Shown: positions 24,802-38,874 of the stretch, piece after piece
Layout: each line of letters opens with the position of its first letter
Numbering within the stretch: the stretch's first letter is position 1
Source of the DNA: Apostichopus japonicus
Lineage: Eukaryota; Echinodermata; Holothuroidea; Aspidochirotida; Stichopodidae
Reading direction: 5' to 3'
Assembly: GCF_037975245.1 (NCBI RefSeq)
Contig: NC_092564.1
Location: 6,455,984-6,519,983, forward strand
DNA length: 64,000 nucleotides
Position numbers and translations under genes: made by a program
Notes under the pieces: model-generated
The model's input: the letters and a program-made list of their open reading frames with translations, nothing else
What the model was told of the DNA's origin: nothing
Database searches by the model: none

Positions 24802-27800
24802 TTACGTTAGTCAGAGTTAATCAATATTTGGCCAAACTAAAAAATTTTGAAATTTTTGCCAAATAAAATATTTCCATATTAAAATATATATATATAGCCT
24901 ATTGGCTAATATCAAATATAGCCAACTTCATGAAATATGTTCATAATGGAAAATGAAGGTGTGAGTGAAATGTTGTCGGTCAGGGCACATCAGTGACATG
25001 TATCCTTCAGGAACGTAGAAAATCGTAAATCGAAATTAGAAATAACTTGAATCCGTGAATTACATTTGCATTCTTGCAGTCCACAGGTATTGGAGAATTA
25101 TCCGAGAAAAGAAGAGAAACATTCGTCGATTATGTGTTACAAATTAGCCCATAGGATCGTAGACATACTATATATCATCACAAAAATATTCGTTTATACT
25201 ATATGGGAGTAAAAATATCATAAAGACCGAGGCAGAAAAAAAAAGAAACAAAATCCTTCTCCACTGCAGGAAAGAGTCACAAGTCGATCGCTACTTTGGT
25301 AAATTAATAACATTAATGTACTCCATTGATAAAGAAAAATTTCACTTCATGGTCGACGAATATATTTGCAACCCTCCTTCATCGATTTTAAACGATAATT
25401 GAGTCGAAATCTCTAGAGGAATATGTTGTCTTATTTCCAAGATTTCCTGAAAGAGAGTTGAAGAATCAACTTTAATTTTTTTCTCTTTCTTTTTGATAAT
25501 GATTTTCGGTTGGGTCATAAATGTAATGATTGCAATCGATAGTGCAAGATTTACGAGTCTGTCAGAAAGATAAGGGAGGTAGTTTCCTTTGGCCTAGTTG
25601 AAACTTAACTAGTACGTATACTGTGTGCTATACTAGAGAAATCCAAAATCTACAAAACGTTAGCCTCGTATTTATGATAGGCTATAATATACAATATGTG
25701 AAAATATCCCTTCTATGTCGTTATATACATATATGGAAAGGGGGTATGTGGATAAACCTTTTACTCTCCTCTGACCTCACATCAAAACCTGAATGTGTAG
25801 AGGTGGAGAGTAGTGGCCGGTCTGGGGGTTGGGGAGACATTTACATTAGAAATTTGACTAATGAGCTTCCAAACGTTTCCCTCTTTTTAAAATTACTTTC
25901 AAGACGGTAAACGTGACATGATAATTATGTTATCATGAATATTGTTTTCTTACACTATTTGTTTAAATAGACTTTTGTATTGTACACTCTTCTTCATTTT
26001 ATTTTTATTTTACTCTTCAGTTAGGATTTTTAATTTGCGACGAAATTTCAAGATGGTGGGCCTGCTTGTCTTATAGAAGAGGTATAGGCCTACGCTTATT
26101 GACATATAGTTTTACTTATTGTATTATTTAATTGAAAGTACAATTTCTGTCGGTTAAAAAAATGCTGAAAGTGTTACATTCTATTCATGTGTTATGTTTG
26201 TATATATATATATATAGGTTTGAACGAATACCGTTTTTCATTGTTAAGAGTCAATTACAGTGACTCCGAAAGGATTATGACTTTTATAAGAATGTTGTGT
26301 AAACAAAATGTAAACAAAACGACTCCCTGATCAATGATAACAGTGTGAAATCTATCTTTATCGATTATTATCCATGTATTATAGTAATAATACATGATTT
26401 TGAGATGTTAATATTGAAAAGTATCGAAATAGTTATCAAAACTAACCCATACAGCTACTGTAAGAGATCAAACATCTGGTCACGTGATTCTAAGCACTGC
26501 AATATTTAGTACTCATGTATCGCAAACACACAAATGTATATATATATATATCTAGTGAACTTTCCGCCAGTTCATTGCACCGTACTCATCCATTTTAATT
26601 CATTAACCCCACTTTCTTTAATGAAGCCTAACGAAAGTACATGCCACATGAGCTATGAAGTTTTAAATAATGTACTGATATTATATAATATAATAATAAT
26701 ATCCCTATATGATACCGAATGGAACTTACTTTATTTATTGTTTTCAAAAATTCAGTCTGTATGTACTGTGTTCTTAACTCCTAAATTTGTCGGTCATATA
26801 CTGATTAGTTTTTCATCCGTTAAACTTTCTCTAAGTAATGATCACTAATATGCCTATAAAATGAGCGTGGAGTCACTTTGACGGCGCAAAATCGCGCGCA
26901 CGCGAAATATATTCCCACTAGGCACGTAAACCATGTCTACGAAGCTTTCCACAGGGATATAATTACCGTGACGGTGTCGCCATTTTTAGTGAGTTTAAGT
27001 ATACATTTTCTACTATGTTTTTCTTTATTATTATTGTTTTTTGTTGGCATCTACCCCCCTTTTCCCTCCTATATACCAAGTTGAAATCGTTATCATTCGA
27101 GCAAAGAACTTAGTCGTGTTGTAGACAGCTCGCTAATCAAAGAAACTGCTTTGCTCATTTCTCCACGCGTGGCTTATCAACCTTGTATCGCGCACATATA
27201 GTCGCTTGCTACCACTTTTTTTTACTTTTTTTTATAAATACATATATATGAATATATATTTCTTACTTCTTAACGAGATAAGTACTGAGGAAATCCATAT
27301 AATTTAAGCCCGATATAGTCTTTCCATGCAGTTGGCTCCCAGTATTCGGTGTTATTGTTCACACGGGACAATGTCGTAAATCTCATACGCGTGTGACCGT
27401 GCGTCGCGGTATCGGCTGTAAGCAATAAAACTTGCATTATACCTTAAATAAAGGGGCTATAGATTTGCCTATACAGACTAATCTTTTATCTATTTATATA
27501 TTTTTTACTCTATTTCACTGTCTATCTCTATCTCTCTTTGTACTTGTCCATTTTGGTGTGCAGAAATCGCATTTTTTTATATATAATTGCACAGTGATCT
27601 ATATAGATATATTTATCATACTATATCGTGGCTATAATATCCTATTCTTGAGTCACCGACACGGTTAGGCCAATCGTAATTCTGTTTCAAATAACGCGCC
27701 GTAAAATAAAATAAAAATCTTGAAGACCTATAATAGGTGAAAAACGATAAAGGAAATTTTGCGCTCTCCACATTTAAAGTAATGCTTTATGCTTTTATTT

Positions 27801-28882
27801 GCGAAACTTTCATCGGCGAAACTTTCAAGATTTTTTCACTGAATTCAAATTCCAAAATAAAAGGCATTTTTCGGTTGGGATAGGTAAATCGTTTCATGCA
27901 GATGGTTTAACGGATAAATGTATTATTGCAATCATGTTATGAACTGAGCGGTTAATAATTCCCAAATATTCACCACTTCTATCAAAATCTGTTATCTAAA
28001 TTTAATTTAATTGTCCGGTTATTAAGAAAAATGGTTTGAATACTTAAACGAATGAGTAAAAGTAACAAATGATATTTTTCAGAAAAAAAAATCTATTCAG
28101 TAAACCATTTCGAAATGTTTTCGAATGTGTAAAGCACATGGCAATATGTGTGGCCAGCGCGAGGCAATGTAGACCTTGTGCAAATTTGTTTCTGCGCGCG
28201 AAGTTTTGAAAACTCTATAAACGCTCATCTAAACATAAATCAATAAATGTACCTCACTGATTGCACCCCTTTACCTAGTGTTTTTGTGTGTGTGTTGGGG
28301 GAGGGAGGGTGTGGGGTTCTTTTCAAGGAAGTATCACCCAATGTGCTTTTCAATAATTATGAATTTTCCATTTTGCACTTAAATTACCAAAAGACAGCGT
28401 TGTTTGAAGTGGCCTTTCCGTGCTATATGCACGTTTTTACCTTACAGAACTAAATAGGCCAGACTTATGAAGCTTATTTCTGTCATAACTGTCCCAGGGG
28501 AACTAGCCCACTAACAGCATGACAGAGAGCGTAAATCGGGGGGGGGGGGTAGGTTTCCTTCGCAAACTCTTCTCGTATTATCTTAATAGATTCTTCAGAC
28601 GGGTTCAAGCGGTTTTGTCTCATTGGGAAGCATTTTGGTAAGTCGTTACATGAAACAGTCTTTACGATAGGCAGAGGTTATACAGTCACGATAGCTCACG
28701 ATTAGTAACATTGCGAAATATGGTTAAATATAGTCAACGTTAATATTCACATGAGGTGCAGTGGCTATTTATTCACTGAGACATGGATGCCAAATGTGGC
28801 GTTATTTATATTTTAGTTTGCACTGAAAATATGAAAATATTTACTATACATTATGTTAGCCTAGATGTAACTATAGTTTATG

Positions 28883-28883
<1 letters not shown>
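24802..28883. other. Intron segment, no other element recognised
   Basis: AT-rich unique intronic sequence with short AT runs (24884-24896, 26202-26215, 26537-26551) and G-run near 28539. No coding exon seen. Confidence 0.5.
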
Positions 28884-28920
<37 letters not shown>

Positions 28921-29096
28921 ATATATATATATATTTATGTTATATATACATATATATATATTTATCTATATCTATATGTATATATATATATATATATATT
29001 TATATATACATATCTATATATATATATATATATATATATATCTATATCTATATATATAATATCTATATATATATATATATATATATATAGATATAT
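28884..29096. repeat. Compound (AT)n / ATCTAT array in the intron
   Basis: About 210 bp of AT dinucleotides broken by ATCTAT, ATTTAT and ATACAT variants. The Tyr-Ile frame across it is an artefact. Confidence 0.95.
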
Positions 29097-32000
29097 AGTT
29101 GGATTATATTATTTGCATTTGCTGAGGGATACCCAAGTACTGATGGAGATACTTTGAGGGGGGGGGGGGAGGGAAGTATATTTAATTATTGAGGGTTATA
29201 CTGTGGGATATGCTAATTGAGGGATGCTAGATTGCGATAATCAATATTACAAAGTTTCATCCGCATCAACTAAGGTTACCAACCAACACAAGATACAGCT
29301 TTAATGTGCGTATCGTGTTTTATTCCTTGTAATATCCTCAAGACAAAGCGTCCTACTCTGAGATATGTCAATTTATTATTCCAGAAGAGAGAGATACATC
29401 AGTACATCTTTCAAGTCCATACCTTCTGTCTTATTGACAAATATTAATAACCCACTTTATGAACAAAGGCGAAGAAAAAGGCCCGAGATGTCACTGGAAA
29501 TATTTTAAGTTTTATTAATATTTTTAAAAGGGGTGAAAGCGGTGATGTGTCATTTAGCTATGGGTCATTCCATTCAATTTGCTACCAATCTGTCACTACA
29601 TATACGATGTCGAATCATTGATTCAACGCCGGTGTAACCCTCCCAATCTGAAAACTTTTGACAAGACACATTCTATCCTCTCACAGCTTGATCTGCTCAG
29701 GTACAGCCGTATTTCAACAGTCTCCGTAAAAAGAAACCCGATACAAATTACCGAAGAACTTCCTTCGGTCCTGGAAAGGTTTTCAGATTGTTTTGCCCCG
29801 TCCGTCTGACAAACTCGATGGAACTGTAAGATTTGTTTCAGCTCTGTATGTTGAATCAAGAAAGTTGCTATACGCTGGTATGAGGACAGATACTTTGGTA
29901 TGGGTTGGATATTGGTATGACAGACAATGAAACATACACACGTACATACAGATTCACACACAGTGTAATGACAAAGAGAGACAACAGAAATACTTCATGA
30001 ATTAATAAATGGGATATTCCCGACAGACAATATGATTATTACACGGACAGAGAGACAATATTCTACACTGTTAGTTGAAAACATGATATTTCAAGATTTT
30101 GTTCCTAACTCACGATATGGTCTGATTCTATTACTTTCCTGTTATAATATATACCCCCCACCCCCGCCCCCACCCCTCCTCCCCTCCCCCACCGTAAAAT
30201 TATTCTAATTTTGATGTGCTTGCTTTATAGTTGTTGATGTTATCTTCAATTGAAATATTATGACTCTGTAACTTGTAGCCTAAGTAAGAACAATATTTTT
30301 CCTCGTGAATAAATAATTTGTATAACATAAAGAAATGCGATTTTTTTTGTAGCTATTTGCTATGAGGACATCACTAACTCTACGGTTGCAAGATGCATTC
30401 GTAAAATGTTATTAAATTGATAGACAAAATATGTATCTCTCCACGATATACCAGAATGCTATATGGATATTACTATTTTTTTATTTTTTATTATTGTCAT
30501 CTTTAATGAGGGTAGTCCTGCTCAGTGCAGAAGCATTGCTTTCCAGAGGAGCCCTCAATGGATTTTGAGTGAAAGCCTTGCGGGAAGAAAAGTTCAGCAG
30601 TTGTATTAAATAATCAACTCAAGCCACTAGAAAATATCTATAACCTTGAATAATCATTTAGGGTTTGATTAGTAATATCAGAAACACTGGCAAGTTGTTT
30701 TCATTATCCATAACAGTTTCATATCTATTGTAATAAACAACACAGCATATGTATCTCTTCATTTCGTAATTATCAGATATCGTGTACGTAAGACAATTAT
30801 AAGAAGCCTTGCAACCCACTGGTTTGACTTTATTTTATTGAAGCAAATTCAAACATAATATAAAACAAAATATCAACATACTACATGTAAATGTAGACCC
30901 ATGAAATCATTTGGGGGCTTAGTGAACCCGATTTTCACCTTCATCATTGTGTTTACCACCCTCCCTCTAGTAACGGATGTGTTCGCCTGGGAAATGGTTT
31001 ACTGGTAGAGGAGGTAGACCTATCCACCACCCCCCCCCCTCACCCTCCCTTAGAGAAATTTTGATATGATTGAGGAAGCATAATTGCAGATTGGTTATAT
31101 ATTTGGCAATTTTTGAATGTTCAAGATGTCTCAATGTTTTCTTGGGTGACCCTAAAAAAAAAGGGTCGCGACGGTGACTTGGAATACCAGGTATGAAGGC
31201 TATCAAGTATACACGTTCCTCCATTGTCCACATATTGTGCGTGAACTCCAGCTGTTAGACATGGTTATCATTAATGGAGTATGTTGTATAGCGCCATTCT
31301 TGAACCTTGAATGTAACCCTGATTCCTGGTTTAAGTCAATGTAACATAATACAAACAAAATTGCGGTTGTGGGTTTATTTATTTTGTTTCTCACTTCTTT
31401 TGAATGCCGTTATATGTGATCACGTTAAGGATATCAACTGTATTTTTATTTTATTCTTTTATTTTTTATAGTCATTATCGAGAGCAAAACTAAACAATTC
31501 GTTTTGGTGTTGCTAAACTTGATATTTTTCACGTATTTTCGTGTTTTCTTTTTCTTTCTATATTCTTCTATATTTCTATTATTACATTTAGCAGACATCC
31601 TGGTTCGTTTTAATACCGTCAATGTTGGGTATCATGTTTCTTAGCATCATGGATTCCTGGAAATGAATGATTCCTATCCAGCATGCAGGTACATATAGAA
31701 CCGAATCTGTTATTTCTTTTTATATGAAAAAAAAAATAATAAAAAGAATTGTTACGATCACAAACATCATTGGCATTTCAATCCTCGATATAGGTGGATA
31801 TCGTATTTCAGATCTGAAAGCCCTCCATATAGCGTCTACATGGAACGCCAAAATAGCCAACAAGTTATGTCCAAATGCCCCGAAGGATATATGTTCAATA
31901 TGTAAACCGATATGTAGCTGATAACGTAAACAATAATGTTTGCCTTGTTCTGGAAAGTGCCACGTGGTACAAGTTCGACAAGAAACAACGCAATTTCACA

Positions 32001-33322
32001 TATCAGTTTACAGAATGTACACATGTATTGTTTGCCCTTTGTAGATTCTCTGTATATATGCACGCCAAAAGACTAATCGAATGGGGATGATCATATGCTT
32101 TGAAGTTGATCGAAATTTTAAACTGATAACTTTAATGAACATCACGTACATGTTCATTTACGGCATCAAGCGATATCTTTTTCATCAGTCATATATCCGT
32201 CAATACCACTCACACGAGCTTGGGCATATAATGTTTTTGGTTGAGAACATGGACATAAGCAAACTCTTATAACATGGACATTAGATTATACAGCATATTA
32301 TTATATCTCATAAGCCTTTTGGCGTCCCGTAAGCGTTAGCGGTCTTTGACGCGGAAGGATGGAATGGAGTTGGTTGGTTGGTGAATGCATGTAGCTGGTG
32401 TCTCCTGATTGAAATCTCTGGTTGGAACAATAATGCTGGCAGGCTAGGCGCGTCTGCCGGTTGATAAGAATGAATGACTTCTCAGACAGTTCGTCTTCTT
32501 TCTTTTATCAAGCTACGGGTGTGTTTTTCAAACAAGGGTGAAATTAAGGACCAGAATGGTTTTACGGAAGTTTTGGTGAAACCAGAATCATTTGAACAAT
32601 TCTAGTTTAGGCCCTGCTATAGTTTATGTTAGATTCCTTTTGATGATCTTGTTTGTTAACGTGACATAAATGTATATGATTTTCAGCCTACTTATAAAGG
32701 ACACGGCTTTAGCTACAAAATGTAATCAGGAACGGCTGCTTTTCATCAAACTATAGTTGTAATGATTTCACGATATTTTCTAAAATCAAAACAAAATTGT
32801 TCTACTTTACCTGCCATTGTTGGTAATTTGTTGGTAATTTGATAACCCCCTCCCCCTCCCACCCCTTAAGGTATTGTTATATACTACAGTACTACGGTAA
32901 CAGCTACTGCAAGTATTCATTCATTTACTTGTTGCATCGACACGAGTCTTAAGTTCCAAATACAAACTGGCAACTAACTTTTGATATCTTTCATACCTGG
33001 ATTCTCTGGAAGTTTGAACAGATCTTTTGCCTGACGACTTATCTCAACAACAAGCCTACATTTCAGATAAAAAAAAAACGAGAAAAAAAAACAGAAACAC
33101 GGTCATCATTCTAACTTAAAGATGCATGTAATGGTTTAAAGCAAGTTTGCTCCTCATACTCAGCGAGTCATTACAGTTTAAACCATGGTTTGTTTAACAG
33201 ACAATTGAAAGTTTGTAGTACCACGTCATCTTTCATCATTCCTAATCGAGTATGACAAACCAAAGGGGCCATAACGGCTGTCTTATATACGCGTCGCAGT
33301 TTCCAAGATTTGCTGACAAACG
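29097..33322. other. Intron segment, no recognised element
   Basis: Unique intronic DNA. Noteworthy are a G-run at about 29158-29169, a C-rich tract at about 30152-30191, and a short stretch open on both strands at 29623-29809 with no recognisable domain. ATTTGTTGGTA is duplicated in tandem near 32820-32842. Confidence 0.5.
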
Positions 33323-33762
33323 TATCACATACAGACGCAGACTCAGAGGGAGTGGGGTGTCATCCCCTCCCCTTCCCCCTCCTCTCCCCTCTTTTATAAA
33401 CCTCACACAAAAATTCAAAAGTACTTGTTAGAATAACCTTGCGTTTAGAACTATAGTTAAAGAACTAATTAATAGTCTAAATACGCTATATCTCAGAATG
33501 CACCTTAATTTTGACCTCTTAGCAAAAACAAATTAACTATCGCAAAGTATGAAAACAAAACCTTTTTTTCTCTTTTTGGAGTGGGGGGGGGGGAGGAGGG
33601 GTTGGTTTGAAGTCGGGGTTCATTTTATACATGGTATGAAAACTGACTAACTCAAACTTGACTGTACTACACAAACAACGATTTCTCGATTTCAAATTTG
33701 TAAGAGTGTGTGTCTTCGCCTATCCAAGTTGTCATCACGTGTATGCGGAAAGAAATAACACA
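33323..33762. repeat. 440-bp tandem duplication, unit 1
   Basis: It starts TATCACATACAGACGCAGACTCAGAGG, followed by a C/T-rich block, ACAAAAATTCAAAAGTACTT, CAGAATGCACCTTAATTTTGACC, a G-rich block and a TCTCGATTTCAAATTTG block. The same order recurs 440 bp later with point differences and small indels. Confidence 0.9.
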
Positions 33763-34161
33763 TATCACATACAGAAACGGATTCAGAGGAATTGGGAGCG
33801 CACCCCTTCCTCTTCCCCTCCCCTTTTTTACCCTCACATAAAAATTCAAAGGTACTTTTTGGCATATTCTTGCGTTTAGAATTAATTGATAATCTATGAT
33901 ACGGTGTCACAGAATGCACCTTTATTTTGACCGCTTGAAAAACAAAAACAAAATAAACACTTTGGCAAATTATTAAATCTTATTTCGGTGGAAGGGAGGG
34001 GGAGGGTGGGGGTGAGGGCGGGGTTCTTTTTATACATAGTACACAAAACTGACTAACTCAAAACTTGACTGTAATACACAACGACGTTTCTCGATTTCAA
34101 TTTTGTGAAAATGTGTCTTCTATCCTTGCTGTCGTCACGTGAGTGTGGACAGGAATAACAC
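33763..34161. repeat. 440-bp tandem duplication, unit 2
   Basis: This is the second copy of the preceding unit, starting TATCACATACAGAAACGG and ending AGGAATAACAC. It has diverged mainly by substitutions and by a shorter C-rich and a different G-rich block. The unit start resembles the terminal sequence of common marine-invertebrate repeats, but no inverted partner was found. Confidence 0.9.
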
Positions 34162-34890
34162 GAGCCTCGGGGGGATTTGAGGTTTTCGGTGGTTGGCCAT
34201 CTTATTTAGGAATATCTACGATAAAGTCCGCTGATGTCCTACGACTCTTAATAATCTTCAGACCTGTATCAACTTATAGCCCATAAAATCAATTTTATGG
34301 TGATTTTATTTTGGGAGGTGAAGGAGTTGCGTCTTTCCGAAACGTGTTCCCTAGGGATCATTTGTTTGATAAAGTTTTGGGACATGTTTTCATCGTTGGA
34401 ATCAAATGAGACCATGAAGTTTAATTGAGGCATATTGTGTGATAATGGGTGCACACGGTAAACCATGTTATATGTCAATACAGTATAACATCATATGAAT
34501 TCTTACTTACTGACTTTAAGTTGTTGTGTCCTTTGAACATTATACGTTGAAACATGCAATACAGTGAAAAACTGAACATGCAGTCAAACGCACAAAAAAC
34601 CAAATTAATATTTTCCATGATTTTAAATTCAAGCAGATGGTGTCATTTCATGACAAAATCTAGCACGATGGCTTATATTTTATTCAAAAAAAAATAGTAA
34701 TCGAGAAAGTGATAGTTGAAATTGTCACAGTTTGTAAACCATATAGTTTACTTTGCAGCAAACTGAGAACATTTATTTATTTTCCCTTAAATTTTCACTG
34801 TATTGTTTGAGTCTTTTTGACCTTGGAATGAATAAGGTGCCATATTTGCTGCAGGGATGTGATGTTATCAATAACCCAGTGACTTTGTAA

Positions 34891-34927
<37 letters not shown>

Positions 34928-37285
34928 GTCACAGTCAGGAATGACAGAGTGAATCCAGTTTTTGTTCATGTTGAGGGGTGGCATGGTTTAATTAGGCTAG
35001 CAACTCAAAAGCAAACACATTTTAACCTAATTCGAACGACGACTACACGGTATCGTAGACAGTACCACCCACCTCCAATCCCCCCCCCCCCAACCAAGAA
35101 TAATTCCTTCATTTTTCATTAATCTTGCTTGCCATTATTCATATCTTGAAATAATTGTCTCGTTAATACTTGATATATATTTTTTTTACCAACAAACAAG
35201 TAGCGTTGCAAGAGGAAATAGGAATTCCATAGTTTGATAAGCAAACAATGGTTTTCAAATTTGTTGAAGTTTCCTCATTAATGATAACAGCCGACGTTGT
35301 CTTTGTGCTTTGTCAGTATCTAGGTTCTTTCATCATAATACTTGTTGGGGAAGGAGGGGGGGGGGGGGGAGAAAGAAAGTAATATTCTACGTAGAGTATT
35401 AATTTTAATTTCAAACACGGTTCTGCTTCAAATTCGGTAAAGCTTGGACACTAAAACATCTAATATCGAAAGTTATTGCCACTTGAGAGAGAAATAAGAA
35501 TTTTTCGTTAACAATTAGATTAGTGACTTCAATTATACCTTTCGATATTCTTGTTTTCAAGTAAAATATTTCACTTAACTGCTTTTCTCCATCGAACTAG
35601 GCATAACTTTACAGATATGACATTGGTTTCGAACAAATGTTTTAAAAGAATAATTACTTATTCGTGGCAATTTGATCTTTTGACTTTCACTTTTCGCAAC
35701 AACAAAAAAGAAAGAAAAAAATAAGGAAGAATAATTAAAAATAAAAGCGTTGTTTAATATTAATCACTTCCCGCTTTTGAAAACGTGTAGTCTATATCTA
35801 GTCATATATTTGAAGCAACATTATAACTAATCTACACAAAACATATGTATTATAAAATAATATTTAATTCCATCGACTTTGTTTCGGTTTTTGTTTCTCC
35901 CTCCCCCCCCCACCCCTACCTCTCTCTGTCACTCTCCTTGTACTTTCTCCTTGCTTATCCTTTATTCCTGATGTATTATAACTTACACCTGCTACGAATA
36001 TAATATCACACATACTATTTGTTTCGCTTCATTAGGCCTTTTTAAAGGAGCTTTCTGAGTTTTTATTTGTTTGGTTTGTTAGCGCTTTAGTTCATTAGAC
36101 TCTTAATTATCGAGTTCCATGTACAATGAAAGACAACAGAATGTTAACAATATTTCGATCTGCTGTTAAAACAAATGAATTGTAAATGATAACAATAATA
36201 ACTCGAAGAATTGTCTCAGCCAAGTTGAAAATCGCATCTAGTCTTCATGAATGATTCGTTATGTTAATCTTTATTGTGTGTATTTTATAATTGTTTTTTT
36301 AAATTACAATGACTTTGTAAACAGTTAATTTATATAGCCTAACTAGGTTAGGTTTTATTTAACATTGTTGACCAAACACCACCGCCAACTAGCTACCTAG
36401 AAGTAAATATATATCAGAAAGAAAATATTTCTTGTTACATGTGTTCGATTAAGCCTATGCTTATTTTTTCAAGACTCCTTACTTTAAGCAGTAAACTAAG
36501 ATTTAAAACTTGCTTTCAATACCATCCCTCATCCATCAAGACGAGGTCATGGTTAATTAAAAGGTAGATATGAAATTAATGAAGATTTGTTGAAGACAAA
36601 AAGTTTGAAATTTTTCATTTTGTTGTTGTTAATACTCATATTTATTAATGCTTCCTTTACCCAAGGCATCATTTCTGATATGGTGATATAGTCATGCACG
36701 GAACATAACACATCACTGGATCATACGAAATCTGTTTTTCTAATTTCCAACTTTTCCAAATCAACTAAATGAGTTACTAATCCTATTATTGTTGGATGAC
36801 AAAGACAATGAAGACATCAAACGATAGTGTTTAAGACATGTAGAAATAATATGCTAAACGAATAAACGGGATTTAATATTTAGAGCTATCGTCGTCAGAG
36901 ACCACTCATACGTAAATCCCATAATTCTTATGCTAATCATTTATTCAAAGGTTCTGGCATACGTCCCCGTGGAGTCATCGCCATAAGTCACGTGTTTATT
37001 TGACATATTCTTTGACATGAATTTTAATAAGTATTTCGTATTTATCTGATGAAAGGATACATACTATGTAAGCCTATTACGTATGTTCGTACAGTCTAAC
37101 CTTCCTTAATCTCATTAAGGAACTCTTAAATCCATATTTCCCTTCAACAGACTGTAGCTAGTAAACTTAGAGGTGTGTCCAAGGGGAGAGGCAATGGGTA
37201 TTGGGGAGATAGGCATAGCCCCACCATGCACCTTCATCGTCAGTAAAGAGGAAAAATCGTTCCGTTGGGGAATTGTTTCTTCAAC
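34162..37285. other. Intron segment, no recognised element
   Basis: AT-rich unique sequence with an (AT)n run at 34892-34923 and G/C runs near 35081 and 35357. No exon seen. Confidence 0.5.
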
Positions 37286-37380
37286 AGTTAAAAGTATTTA
37301 GTAGCACAACCTTTCGTTAAGACCTAATTAATAGACCAAGGTTGTATGTAGCCCCAGAATGCACTATGACACGTCTTAAT
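37286..37380. repeat. Diverged third copy of part of the 440-bp unit
   Basis: GTATTTAGTAGCACAACCTTTCGTTAAG, then CTAATTAATAGACC and CCCAGAATGCACTAT, parallel the GTACTTGTTAGAATAACCTTGCG / CTAATTAATAGTC / CAGAATGCACC series in the 33.3-34.2 kb repeat, in the same order and spacing. Confidence 0.5.
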
Positions 37381-37392
37381 TGACATTCCCCG

Positions 37393-37450
37393 CCTCCCCC
37401 TCCTCCTCTCCCCCTCCTCCCCTCCCTCTCCCTCCCTCTCCTCCTCCCCT
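37393..37450. repeat. 58-nt uninterrupted homopyrimidine tract
   Basis: Only C and T (mostly CCTCC/CTCCC) on the plus strand, hence purine-only on the transcribed Hox strand. Such tracts can adopt triplex (H-DNA) or, on the G-rich strand, quadruplex structures. Confidence 0.9.
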
Positions 37451-38701
37451 ATACCTTAGAAATCAAGTGCCCGTCACTGCGTATAGTGCACCTACTCTAG
37501 TTTTAGTGCAGTTTGCCATTTGCATAAACCTGCAAGGAAGTTTCCATGCTTTTCCTACCTGTAGGCGCTTATTATAATGGGAATACATTATTCTTTATCA
37601 CATATCGACTCCGACAACCGCCCCATCTTAGCCCTGGTCATCGGGGTTGTATCCCCTGACCCCACCCCTATAACAGGTATGTTACCCCGCTACCGACTGG
37701 GAGAGTCAAAACAAATCAGGCCCCTTAATAGGCTTTCGTATAACTTTTGCATTGCCACATGTACCTTGCTCAACATATGAAAGACCCAAATCCGATTGAC
37801 AGAAGTGCATAAATTAAAACATATTAGGGTAAACATTAGACACTATTTGATGACATTAATAAGCAGTTAAACTCACGTTGATTTATGGAACTTTGTATGC
37901 ATGACTTTTGTGTAAATGCTTCTACTAGTACTACCCTACCATGAAATCTCACGCTTCGTTGTCTTCGTAAGTTTATACTTATATATACCGGACACGACAC
38001 CTTGAGTAAATTTGGAATGAAGGAGAAGATTTTTTTTTTATTGTTCTGATATTCCAGTTTAGTGTACGCAACATATGTTAATTTTGCATCAAGTTTATTA
38101 CGAAAAAGAGAACACAACTATGCTTATTTTTATATTCCTATTTATTCTCGGGTTCCCGCCGTTTCACGAATCCCTATATTGACCCGGATTGTAGCACCTA
38201 GCCCCCCCCCCCCCACACCTTCAGTTGTCATGTCTGTTTGCAACGTTGTACATGATCATGATCAGAAGAAGCCTATACACAGTCTTGAATGAGTATGGTT
38301 CGAATGGGTCTATTAAATTGTGACGACTCAATCGATCAATCGATCGATCGAATTGACGGCCAAAAACGTTCAATCCTACAGGTTAAGGATTCCAGATCAG
38401 TTGAAAACAACAATATTGTTGTGGCCTTGCATGTGTTTTCAAATTGTATTAATACTAATATTTTAATGTACTGACCAATATTAAGTTATCCCATCCCTGG
38501 CATATATCGCATTACAGTTATACATAACCAACGTCAGTATATACGCCACTTTCCCCAGTTGTGTTGAAAAAGTGACAACAATACGAAACAATGATTATTT
38601 CCATGCCTTTACGCTATTTGCAACGTCTGGCTCAAGGCGTTCACTGTCACGTGATCACCACAATAGACCCCCCCCCACCCACCCTCACCGACACCCTTGT
38701 A
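37451..38701. other. Intron segment, no recognised element
   Basis: Includes a small (ATCG)n-type palindromic cluster at about 38330-38352 and C-runs near 38202 and 38671. Short open frames show no domain. Confidence 0.5.
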
Positions 38702-38874
38702 AAGAAAAGTCACCACAGATAAAAGCCTGGGGCAATATAACTAAACAAAACTTGATCCACTCCCAACTTTCCCAGTCCTCTTATTCATCGAGATTGTAAC
38801 CGTGTTTTGTGATGATCATGTCAATGTGACGTCACGAACTGATACTACACGATAAAAACCTGCCGAGAAGCGAT
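38702..38874 (-). mobile_element. SINE-like retroposon with U2 snRNA head (copy 2, diverged, in Hox intron)
   Basis: On the minus strand it starts ATCGCTTCTCGGC (38874-38862), the exact U2 5' terminus. Part of the GGCTAAGAT segment is lost, and it resumes at GTGTAGTATC (38850-38841). The body then follows copy 1 in order: GTGACGTCAC versus GTGATTCAC, TGATCATCA blocks, a GGACTGGG block, GTTGGGAGTGGATC versus GTTGAGAGCGGATC, CCCAGGCTTTTATCTG versus CCCAGGTTCTTTCCTG, and a terminal GACTTTTC. Colinear similarity over the full length shows common origin. It is on the same strand as the Hox gene. No clear target-site duplication was found, consistent with greater age. Confidence 0.6.

Noticed and set aside
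29623-29961. Stretch open on both strands, possibly coding
   Set aside because: No recognisable domain, poor splice borders and intronic location; probably chance in a slightly GC-richer patch.
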